Shown: piece after piece, positions 49,932-64,000 of the stretch
Layout: the number at the start of each line of letters is the position of its first letter
Position numbering within the stretch: position 1 is the first letter of the stretch
NCBI RefSeq assembly: GCF_901709675.1
Contig: NC_051095.1
Location: 20,709,956-20,773,955 of the forward strand
Direction: 5' to 3'
Length of the DNA: 64,000 nt
Source: Syngnathus acus
Taxonomy: Eukaryota > Chordata > Actinopteri > Syngnathiformes > Syngnathidae
The notes under the pieces: model-generated
What the model saw: the letters and a program-made list of their open reading frames with translations, nothing else
Database searches by the model: none
Told to the model about the DNA's origin: nothing
Program-made: the position numbers and the translations under genes

Positions 49932-51079
49932 CTGAGGAAAGAGAGAAAGAGAATACCACATTGTTCATCCAGTGACAGACACGCTGGTCATGTGAGAGGA
50001 GCGATTAAATAAAAATGATTTTTGTTGTCAAAACGTTCTTCAATCTGTTCTTGTAAAATTTGCAGCAACAATGTGAGGATCAGACTTGGTCAGACGCCCT
50101 GAATCAAAAACAAGGTGCAGTAGGAAAAAATACGGAGATGTAGTGCATGGAATTCTCTTCAATATTTTATTTTCTTTCTTCACTTCTCAGGCTAATGTGA
50201 ATCACATGTTTTTCTTAGTCTTGGGCTAAGTCAGATGCTTTCTGTTTAAAACGTGGCACACAGGTACTTGCTGCGAGGCCTTGAATTAAATCTGTCCTGC
50301 CCAGAAGAGATAAAGCTTCTGAACAGTCACCCACCCCAAAATACCTCATCTGCTTCATATCCTTATTGTCCCCATCCTCTTTGTTGACTGGCCACAGCCA
50401 AAATGCGTACACAAGGGGCACAATGCAAAGCAGCTGTCTGTATTTCCTTACAAATGTCTGGTGATTGATGAGCAACCAAATGTCGGCCCGTTGGATTATG
50501 TTATGCAAGTCAGTTTAAGTAAAACTGGCACATTGAAAAAAAAAAAACACCACCAATAAGACATTGCGAAAGAGAAAAACAGAACTTTTAAAACACAATT
50601 TATGGCCTTTAAAGCCCCATCGTGACAACGAGAGAGACAGAATGATTCATTTGATTGATGCTGCAGTGACATTTGCATGCTTCCATTGACACTTCTTGGA
50701 AAAGCAGAATGAGCTGCTTTCTTCAAATTGCTTACACTGCTCAATATTAGAAGCCATTAACAATTCTTGTGAAAGCGCTGAGTTATTTTTCTTTTCAATA
50801 TTTACCACCATAAAGCATTGCCCATTGCAGTAACGATGCTGTTCAATGTCAACGTAATTCCGCATGTATATTTGGCTCGTACTTCGTTCAGTGAAATGTA
50901 TATGCAGTTAAGTCATTGCCAATGATTTAAAGACTTCATTTGTTTAAGACTGTGGAAGATATTTAAGACCCCACACTTAATTGGCTACATTTATAGATTT
51001 AGCAATAAGCATTAAGTCAGGGGAGATTTAGAATAGTCTTGCACACACTCATACACGCAGTTTAATAGGAGTCATTCAA
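49932..51079. other. il1rapl2: il1rapl2 intron 2 (start), non-coding
   Basis: Sequence immediately upstream, in the transcript sense, of exon 3. ORFs of up to 97 codons on the minus strand (50215-50508) show no signal-peptide-like start and no compatible donor site. Confidence 0.5.
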
Positions 51080-53006
51080 TCTTTGAAGCCATTTTCACTG
51101 AACGCTGCTGCATATGATCCCAACCTACAGGCAGAAATTAAAAACTTGACCGTGAGGAAATGGACAGTGGAGTCAAAGCAGGACCTCCAAGCCTGCTTTG
51201 ACAGCACCGATTGGGGTGTTTTTGAAGCTGCAACTTCAGACCTGCATGAACTCACCGATACTGTGACATCATACATCAGCTTTTGTGAGGACTTGTGTGT
51301 GCAGACTAAGACCTTCTGCACGTACAACCACAACAAACCGTGGTTTACACCAAACTTCAGGATGCTTCGCAAAGCCAAGGAGGAGGCCTACACGAGTAAG
51401 GACCGGGACCTGTTCAGGCAGGCCAAGAACACACTGAACCGAGAGATCAGGAAAGCCAAGAGGTGCTATGGGGAGAGCCTGGAGAGACAACACCTCTCTG
51501 CCAATCCTGATCCCTCAACAGTGTGGAAAGGCCTGCAGAGCATCACGGGCTTCAAGAAACCAACCCCCTACCGGAGACAACGGAAGTCCAGGCCGTAGCG
51601 ACGGTAGGAGTAATGCCCCAGACTTGTCACCCTGACATTTGTGGTCATGAAATCCTTTGAGAGGCTAGTGTTGAGCCACCTGAAGGACATCACGGGCCCC
51701 CTGCTCGACCCCCTGCAGTTTGCCCACCGGGCAAACAGGTCGGTGAACGATGCGGTCAACATGGGACTGCACTACATCCTGCACCACCTAGACACCCCAG
51801 GAACGTACGCCAGGATCTTGTTTGTGGACTTCAGCTCGGCGTTCAACACCATCGCTCCCGACATCCTCCACCAGAAGCTCATCCAGCTCGCGGTGCCTGC
51901 CTCCACCTGTCAGTGGATCACCAGCTTCCTGACCAACCGGAGACAGCATGTGAGGCTGGGGATCATCACATCCGACACCCGGACCACCAGCACTGTCGCC
52001 CCCCCAGGGGTGCGTCCTCTCCCCACTGCTCTTCTCTCTCTACACCAACGATTGCTCCTCAAGCGACAGACAGGAGGTGGAGCGGCTGGTCCACTGGTGC
52101 AGCCAAAACCACCTGGAGCTGAACCCGCTCAAGACCGTGGAGATGACAGCGGACTTCAGGAGAGACCCTTCACACCTTCCACCCCTTGCCTATCCTCAGT
52201 AATGCTATTCCCTCCACAGACACCTTCAAGCTTCTGGGATCCACAATCTCTTGGGACCTGAAATGGACCGGCCACATAGACTCTGTCCAGAAGAAGGCCC
52301 AGCAGAGGCTGTACTTTCCGAGACAGCTGAGGAAGTTCAACTTGCCACAGGAGCTGCTGAAGACCTTCTACACTGCCATCATCCAGTCTATCCTCTGCAC
52401 CTCCATCACTGTCTGGTTTGGATCGGCCACCAAACAAGACAAGCACAGACTGCAACGGATAATCAGGACTGCGGAAAAGATAATCGGGACCAACCTCCAA
52501 CATCCAAGACTTGTATCTGTCCAGGACCAGGAAACGTGCAAGCAACATCTCTACAGATCCTTCTCACCCAGGTCACAGTCTGTTCGAACTACTCCCCTTC
52601 GGACGGCGTTGCAACATCTCTACAGACCCTTCTCACCCAGGTCACAGTCTGTTCAAACTACTCCCCTCCGGACGGCGTTGCAACATCTCTACAGACCCTT
52701 CTCACCCAGGTCACAGTCTGTTCAAACTACTCCCCTCCGGACGGCATTACAGAGCGCTGTATGCCAAAACCAGCAGACACAGACACAGCTTCTTTCCCCA
52801 GGCTGTCGCTCTGATGAACTCACACCACTCATTGAGTCTCAGAGACATCACTGGGCAATAATATCCTGTTCTTGCCACTAAAATGTTGTTAGTCACCTGA
52901 ATGTTGTTAGTCACTTAAATGTTGTACAGAGGCTGAGATCAACCGGAGTTAGATTTCTTGTTTGGCATGCACAAACTTGGCCAATAAAGCTGATTCTGAT
53001 TCTGAT
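51080..53006 (+). mobile_element. L2/Rex1-like non-LTR retrotransposon, defective copy
   Basis: Plus strand. 51083-51598 encodes the region between endonuclease and reverse transcriptase (for example NKPWFTPNFRMLRKAKEEAY). The reverse transcriptase resumes about 51617, in the same frame after stops, with VVMKSFERLVLSHLKDITGP. It then has the GPLLDPLQFAHRANRSVNDA block and the motif A region ILFVDFSSAFNTIAPD. A frame change near 51998 reads QGCVLSPLLFSLYTNDC, after which the catalytic FADD motif is absent. The thumb/C-terminal part, WDLKWTGHIDSVQKKAQQRL and then VWFGSATKQDKHRLQRI, is in the third frame. The tail ends 'aataaagctgattctgattc', a typical L2-style 3' end with short TGATTC repeats. 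The 5' end (ORF1, endonuclease) is missing. At least two frameshifts and two internal deletions make it dead. Clade is given from memory of the protein and tail. Confidence 0.9.
52542..52748 (+). repeat. three tandem 69-bp units inside the LINE
   Basis: Units start at 52542, 52611 and 52680, each with 'gcaacatctctacaga', 'cacccaggtcacagtctgtt' and 'ctccggacggc' words. Units 2 and 3 are nearly identical; unit 1 differs at a few positions. The period is a multiple of three, so each unit repeats a 23-residue segment (core DPSHPGHSLF-LLPSGRR) that is normally single near the end of this LINE's ORF2. Confidence 0.95.
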
Positions 53007-53676
53007 GTGACTCTGTAGAGTTATATCTACACAAAACTTGATTTACAGTTGAGCTCCTGTGGTGTTTTTTAATACATAGAATACATATTTCCTTAAATTC
53101 CCGAATGCAATTTGTAAGGTATATATACTGTTTAGTGTGTATGTGATTTTTATTATTATTATTATTCTTTCTATATGTGATTGTTAGTTCTTGAAACAAC
53201 TTTGTTTAAATCAATTCCCGTATGTTACATTGCCTTGGAATCTCCACTCCAGACATTCTGGGTGGGGTCGGTACCGGTCCTTGTGTTTCTATGTTTCTTC
53301 TTTGCGATTAGTCTGGCTCCATTTAATTCTGTCACTGTCATAGTTTCCGTACAAGGAATGTATTGTGTGTGCTCATGCATGTCATTGTGTCATTTATGGA
53401 TGTTCATCATTTTCTTGTCATTTTGTTATTCAGGGGGAAAGGAACTTAGATTATTTTGGTTCCAGCCTTGATTCTTTCATTTTATATAACCAAATCTTGA
53501 GAAAAATTTGACAAGCTTTCTACAAGAAGAAAGACTTACGCTTCAGCACTTGTAAAGATTTTTCACTCTGACCTTCAACACATCAAGGTGCAAAGACAAG
53601 TCTTGATGAGAAATGCTTTCAAGAGACCTGATCAATTGTGCATTCTCTGAAAATACACACCGTCATCCATCTAGAT

Positions 53677-54004
53677 CACAGGTGTCAAACTCAAGGCCCG
53701 GGGGCCAGATCCGGCCCGCCACATCATTTTAGGTGGCCCGCGAAGACAAATTGTGCATCAAATTTGTGTCAGGACTAGAATTGCAAATTGTCTTCACTTT
53801 TAATAATATCTTTTTTTTTTAAATATTTGACCAGTTTTTACTCATCTGATTTGAAAATGAGTTATTTGTCAGTTAGTTTTGTAGCTTTTACTGTATATAA
53901 TATGAGGTGCTCATACATTTATTTGGGTTGACAGTCATAATGGCCCTCCGAAAGAAGCTATGACTACAATGCGGCCCGCGAAAAAAATTAGTTTGACACC
54001 CCTG
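53677..54004. mobile_element. hAT-type non-autonomous element, 328 bp, with perfect 8-bp target duplication
   Basis: The left end is CACAGGTGTCAAACTCAAGG. The right end reverse-complemented is CAGGGGTGTCAAAC. Both sides carry 'ggcccg' blocks ('aaggcccgggggccag' and 'atgcggcccgcgaaa'). The 8-bp sequence ATCTAGAT flanks the element exactly on both sides (53669-53676 and 54005-54012). This fits hAT superfamily insertion. There is no coding capacity. The perfect duplication suggests a comparatively young insertion. ATCTAGAT is itself palindromic. Confidence 0.88.
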
Positions 54005-54012
54005 ATCTAGAT

Positions 54013-57000
54013 GTACTGGATTTGATAGGACTTTGTATCCTTTCCCTTAAAGAACCATTTATTCAATATATGATAATAGTCGTCTGCATCAGACGGGAGG
54101 AGTCCTCTCCTTATTGCTTCTTTTACACCTCATCCCTTCTTTTATACCCAAAACGAGCAAGACTACCTCAATTTTTCTTGTTTCAGTCTCACATCTGTAC
54201 ATAAATTGTGCTCACTGCTAGCATAGTGCAGGTGTCATTTCTATTTATCACTGTATATTCTAATGTCATTTGGAAGTATGTCAGAATGGAGCTTCTCTTT
54301 AGGAGGGGCCACTGTTGTGGTGCTCATAGAGAGGACAATCAGAATACAGACCTCTGGCAACCCTAATGTAAAATATTTGCAGTTTAATAGCTTATTAAAC
54401 ACACGCACCAAGACTCAATAGATTACTTGGTGGCCTTTTTGTGTATCATTCAAGAAACACTTGCGCGCACGCACATGCACACACAGTACAATACATACAA
54501 AACATTTTCATTTATATAGTGTATGCATCGTGAGATCTGTATGTATGATTATAAAAAGGCATGCAAATGTGTGTGCATGTGAATGTGTGCGCGTGTGCGT
54601 GCGTGTTAAAATAGGGGAATTAATAGAAGCAAGCCAGAGTTGACCATTAAGAATGAATGAGCTGACAAGTATTGAAGGTGGATGAACATTTAGGTCTTGG
54701 TTTGACATGGGTCAGCTAGACACTGACAAGATACAACAGCGCTTTGAAAAATATGCACTCTCAGACTGTAGCGAATTGGCCATATGTATCTGTGGGCCAC
54801 TACAAATGTAGGATCAAATAGTAACTTCATCCTCAAGTGCTTCTTCACGTTCTTATGCACGAGTGGGTGTATTATTTTTCTAGTCACGGTTACGTGTAAG
54901 AATGCATGGACGACCACAGCTGTGTTTGAATGACTGGGTAGGTTTTAGCATGACCTAATAAACAATCCCCTGCAACTAAATCTGCACATGCATGTTCCCA
55001 CATCATATAAAATAATTCTGTACTAAAAAATATCTGCATTTTCCATGTGCCTTATGTACTAAGACCCCAAATAGCAAGCACTGACAAGACTTTGACAAAT
55101 TTGGTCTTGGTGAACTTTATTTACTGAGATTACGATATTTCACTATGGTCCTGAATAGCAGGCCTTGAGATGCATGTTTATGCACTCAAACGGATCACCT
55201 GTACGTTAGCAAGAAGTGCAAAAGGGGAGGAGACTAATGTATTTAAAGGATAGTTTTGTGCTTCAGCTAACGCTGACGTTTTTTTTCAACATGGATTTCT
55301 TTGGGGGGGAATCGCAAAGTGATGGAATTGGATGTATCAGTGGAAGACAAAGAAACATACAACTGAGCTACAAAAAAGAAATGTATCGCTTGATGAGCTG
55401 AAATGACCCAGCCGTAAACGTGAAAACAGTGACAAAAAAATGTTGTTTCTTCATGCAGGAGGGTCAAAATCAGAGTTATTCGAGGTAACATTGACACAAA
55501 TACAAACAACTCTTTTCAAACAGTTATGCTGGGAATCGAATTTGGCAAATTTCTGCGTCATCCTTTAACAAACTAGCTAATCGCGTTTAAATATTTGTTT
55601 TTGTGAATGAAACCTCTACCAATGAGTTCCTCATTCACGTTGTGACAAATGACAAAAAAATGAAAGCCATTTCCTCAGAAAGAACATTTCCTCAGCTTTA
55701 GGATGGCTGCCGGATAATATTTTGTAAGACATTGCAATAACCGACTTGGATTTTATTCTACCCTGGGCTACAAAGCAGAGCCATTTTAAACTCCAAACAT
55801 TGTGGTGTTTTAAGTGAATGTAAGGCCTTTTTATTGTGCTGATGCCTCTTTCCTTGTTGCATGCCAGTGGAAATGAAATTGTTTTTTCACAGTAATATAG
55901 GAACAGCATTGAGCAACGGCTTTAATATGAGCTAATTCTGAACCACGTACGAAATACATTTATTATTGCTGATGTTAATTATTACAGAGGTGTGGCTTGT
56001 TTAAACATGATTCTCCCATTTTTACATCCCAATGTAAATTGCCTTTAGGATTGATGATGGGAATCAGGATGTTGACCCTTCAAATTTGTACTGCTGAAAT
56101 AGTCCCACTATTTATTCAATTCCATAAATAACAAAAATAATGGACACGTCTGTTCACAGTCTGTCTGCATGTGTCTCACCATGTCCTGCAGCACTCCTAA
56201 CACACAAACCTAATTAATAACAGAAGCATTCATGGACACTCCTGCTGTTACCCATTAACCTAACATAATTGATTGTAGTCAAAACTTTTGGGGAGGACTA
56301 TTGTTTCTCATTCTCAGGTTCATTCCACAGGTAAACAAAATTTCTGAACGTGATTAGACAACCTAAAGCTGCTGGAAATATATCTCCTTTCTATCTTAAC
56401 ATGAGTGATTTTTTTATCCCCAAAACTCAGAGAGCATTGTGTTGTTGATTCAAGCAAATTCTGTCACTTGGCTTCAGCTGGGTTACCAACTTAGGCAACC
56501 GCCATCTCACTCAGTGACTGTGAGGAGCGGAGCCCTGCCCTCGCTCAGCAGCTGACACAGACAGGAGATTCCTAATTAAAAACTGCAGTGAATGAGTCCA
56601 TCATTCGTCATACTGTCAATGTTTCAGCTTGTGTACCCAAAATGCAATCATCATAAAGTTTTCATTGTATAATACCAGTCTTTTGAATAGTGAGGGAATG
56701 AGTAAGGAAGTTTCAAAAACATTCGATGCATATACGTCTTTTGGTGTGGTCTGGGAAATTTAAACCCACCAAAATTTAATTTGGTCGATTGCGGTCATAA
56801 CAATTGTAGGATAATAAATAAAATGCAATATAACTGACTCCCTTTAAAAACTACAACATAATTATGAACTACACGTGACAATGAGCATAGTAGAGAAGTG
56901 CCTAAATTATCAAGGTTTTAGAATACAAAGAACCCAATTTTTTCCTCCTGGGAATAAATTCCAGACCCACCTATGTTCCCAAAACATGTCAAATCCCCAG

Positions 57001-58264
57001 AAAACAAAAAACAGAGGACTAAAAGCAAGTTCAAGACATATCAGTACTTGACAGCATAAAAACAGAAACACACAGTACTTTGCTGTTAAGTTCTGTCAAA
57101 AATGCTGCCTTAAGACTCCATGCAAGATTAATGCTGAAAGACTGAGTAAAAGTGCAGATCCTATGCTAAATCTTTGATTCAAGAATCTAAAGGCTCAAAA
57201 GAGCAAAGACTTTAAGAATTATATTAATATTTATTAAAAATGTGTTCATGCATTTACTTGTGCAGTTGATTTAAGGCCACGCTTCAAGACGGCTTGGCTA
57301 ATACAGTACATACGTACAAAATAGCCATACCCAATATGGCAGACACACTGACTTATTGCACAGAAAAGGCATCTGGCTCAAGGAGGTGTCTATGTTCACA
57401 TTCAGATACATTTTAAAGCAAGTGCTGGATGCTGAAGCTCACGCCACAGTACAAGTGATAAATTGATGATGCATTCAGGAGCAAATTGCACTTTCGTTTT
57501 TACGCCTGCCTAATCAAGTATTAGTAGTGTCTTAGTAATTAAGCTTCAATCCTGTCCTTTCCCACAAAGTTACTTCTGTTGCATTCAAAACAAAACTAAA
57601 AGTCTAAAGGTGTTAGTGGTTCTCGTATTTTCTTTGCTGTGGAAGACGGGTTCAAATGGATATTACACATCACGCCCAAACAAAAACACCCACAGATCTA
57701 CTTGGAAAAAGCCTAGGTCTTTGACCCATCAACATCAACATTTTTGTCACACAGGCCTGTGCACCTAAGATAAATTTCTGTGACAGGCTTTCTAAAATTG
57801 GCCATTAATCAAACAAAAGCACAGTGTTGAATTCGTTAGCACTGATGGCTAGCTGAAAGAGTCTCAACACTAGTGTTTATCAAAGCAAAAACACTTATTA
57901 CGATACAATGATATATACATATATTTAAAATAGTTTCTTTTAAGAGATCCTTGTCTCCCCGCCAGCAATTCCACCAACTTTACCCCCACAGTGACGAGTG
58001 TGGCCACAGGTCACACAAAGCTCAGACAAACAGACTAAAAGAGCTATCACTTCAAAAAAATCAAACCCTTAATCATCAACTAGATAATAATTACTGATCG
58101 TCTGTGTAATAAATGATAAACCTCTGTGATTCACTGTAAGAGCAAGAGTGTGTATTTTAGTGGCTCATAATCCCTTCACGCAATAACTGGTTACGAGTCT
58201 CAATCGTTAGTTTATTGATCTTTTCTTATTACATTTGATTCTTTTTGCATTATTATACACAGAG
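54013..58264. other. non-coding sequence, probably il1rapl2 intron 2 or 5' flank
   Basis: AT-rich, with short CA/GT tracts near 54464-54484 and 54570-54604. I searched the minus strand for the missing signal-peptide exon (phase 1 donor after an Arg/Lys-rich end) and found no candidate with a start codon and an open hydrophobic stretch. No RNA gene was recognised. Confidence 0.45.
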
Positions 58265-58318
58265 TAGCAACCTCAAATTTTGTTGCACTGTTTGACAATA
58301 AAGGTGATTCTTATTCTG
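58265..58318 (+). mobile_element. LINE 3' tail fragment (L2/Rex1-like)
   Basis: 'ttgttgcactgtttgacaat', then 'aaaggtgattcttattctg'. This is the same architecture as the LINE tail at 52979-53006 (AATAAA-like signal followed by TGATTC-type short repeats), but from a different subfamily. No coding sequence precedes it, so it is a heavily 5'-truncated copy. Confidence 0.55.
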
Positions 58319-58861
58319 TAGATGATTTCTAGATGATCAAATTAATGGTAATTTTCATTCAGTAGTGACAGTCTCGACCCTCTTACAGGTCAACATCCAG
58401 TCACAATCCTAGAAATGTGGGTGGTTGTTAATTTTGATTAGATCCTGACACATAAGTTTGTAGGTCTATGAGCAGAAAGACAATCCTATAAAACGCAGAC
58501 AAGAATAAACAGAGTATGAAGAGTGACATAAAAAAAAGGATGGAAATGAGTCTGACTGCCCTGGGATGCTAAACACAGTTTTGTCTTCATCCACATTAGA
58601 TAATAACATCCCAAACAAGAATTACATTAGTTGTACTAAGTTCATTTTGTTTTCACTTGTCAATCACTTCACTGGTTTTATCTCAAACAAGATATTTTAG
58701 GTCGCATTACTTTGCATTACAAACATCAACGTTGGATCAGGGAGGCCATTGAGATCCGCAAGCGGGGCCCGAGGACCATCAACAGGGACGAGGGAGCCTA
58801 CATGCTCTCTACCACCTGGAACAGCATTCTGGAGAGGTGAACGGACAGCAGAGGGCGTGAC

Positions 58862-58887
58862 TCACCTGTCAAATCTGACAGGTGAGC
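58862..58887. repeat. perfect hairpin, 11-bp arms
   Basis: CTCACCTGTCA, a 4-nt spacer, then TGACAGGTGAG. It lies between the end of the Penelope-like coding tail and the hammerhead-like core, inside the same element. Function unknown. It may be a structural element of the terminal repeat RNA. Confidence 0.8.
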
Positions 58888-58939
58888 CACGCCTTCATCC
58901 ATCAGCTGATAAAGACGCGTCACAACCACACCAGTGACA

Positions 58940-58977
58940 CTCTGATGAAGGCGGAAGTAGAAGCCGAAACATGTCAG
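58940..58977 (+). ncRNA. hammerhead-ribozyme-like core in Penelope-like element
   Basis: CTGATGA (58942-58948) is followed by a 3-bp stem GGC/GCC (58950-58952 with 58963-58965), then GAAAC (58966-58970) and a palindromic ACATGT (58969-58974). C at 58975 would be the nucleotide 5' of cleavage. This is the conserved order of the hammerhead core, with a minimal stem III as in dimer-acting ribozymes. Hammerheads are known in Penelope-like terminal repeats. Deviations: an extra A (58949) between core and stem II, and stem I shows only two convincing pairs (58940-58941 with 58976-58977). It may therefore be a degenerate or inactive copy. Confidence 0.45.
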
Positions 58978-59039
58978 GTAATGCAACCTAAAATATCTTG
59001 TTTGAGATAAAAGAACCAGTGAAGTGAAGAATTACATTA

Positions 59040-64000
<4,961 letters not shown>

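Larger units (their letters stand above)
58617..59039 (+). mobile_element. Penelope-like element relic with inverted repeats and flanking 13-bp direct repeats
   Basis: A 13-bp sequence AAGAATTACATTA stands at 58617-58629 and 59027-59039. Inside it, 58665-58710 is the inverted copy of 58978-59026, differing by a 3-nt indel and one substitution. Between the left direct repeat and the left inverted repeat lie 35 extra bases (58630-58664) with no counterpart on the right. The core 58715-58840 encodes HYKHQRWIREAIEIRKRGPR, then TINRDEGAYMLSTTWNSILE, Arg and a stop. I recognise this EAIEIRKR...NRDEGAY...W tail as the segment after the GIY-YIG domain at the end of Penelope-like ORFs. Penelope-like elements are known for inverted terminal repeats, a short one-sided extension of about this size and variable target duplications. 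The copy is extremely 5'-truncated and non-autonomous. Confidence 0.72.

Noticed and set aside
50215-50508. 97-codon minus-strand ORF upstream of exon 3, considered as the missing 5' exon
   Set aside because: No signal peptide, no resemblance to the IL1RAPL N-terminus and no phase 1 donor in frame.
52251-52814. 187-codon alternative frame over the LINE 3' part
   Set aside because: Shadow frame of the retrotransposon ORF2; the true protein text lies in the other two plus frames.
56150-56280. Minus-strand GTGAGA donor considered for exon 2
   Set aside because: The compatible frame has a stop upstream and no methionine, and no hydrophobic signal-like stretch.

Overview
The window reads as vertebrate, most probably teleost fish, nuclear DNA. 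It is AT-rich and packed with microsatellites, carries small MITE/hAT/Tc1-type elements and an L2-like LINE, and has short exons with canonical GT/AG junctions separated by large introns. There is no bacterial-style gene organisation. The species cannot be named from the sequence alone.

One protein-coding gene is supported: the minus-strand ortholog of IL1RAPL2 (interleukin-1 receptor accessory protein-like 2), a synaptic Ig-domain/TIR-domain receptor. Five consecutive internal coding exons, here numbered 3 to 7 by analogy with the mammalian gene, lie at 49931-49762, 49194-49091, 35940-35754, 35685-35532 and 5694-5620. All splice phases are compatible, and together they encode about 230 contiguous residues covering Ig domain 1, Ig domain 2 and the linker into Ig domain 3. 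The signal-peptide exon(s) were not located and should lie beyond 64000 or be unrecognised in the 50-64 kb part. Ig3, the transmembrane segment and the TIR domain lie beyond position 1. Introns are 567 bp, 13.15 kb, 68 bp and 29.8 kb.

Everything else looks intronic or non-coding. It holds: (i) a 5'-truncated, internally deleted L2/Rex1-like LINE (about 51080-53006) with an in-frame 69-bp triplication; (ii) two non-autonomous hAT-type elements with 8-bp target duplications (53677-54004 and 40910-41459); (iii) two TA-flanked Tc1/mariner-type MITEs (7270-7476 and 40044-40619); (iv) a short Penelope-like element relic (58630-59026) with inverted repeats, a one-sided 35-nt extension, 13-bp flanking repeats and a hammerhead-ribozyme-like core; (v) a PIF/Harbinger-like transposase fossil near 20.0-20.2 kb; (vi) about nine copies or fragments, on both strands, of one interspersed repeat whose end is an (ATCC)n tract; and (vii) long pure microsatellites (TATC, CT, CA, ATCC, GAGT).

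No rRNA, tRNA or CRISPR array was recognised. Most open frames longer than 60 codons in the window are chance frames or run through microsatellites.
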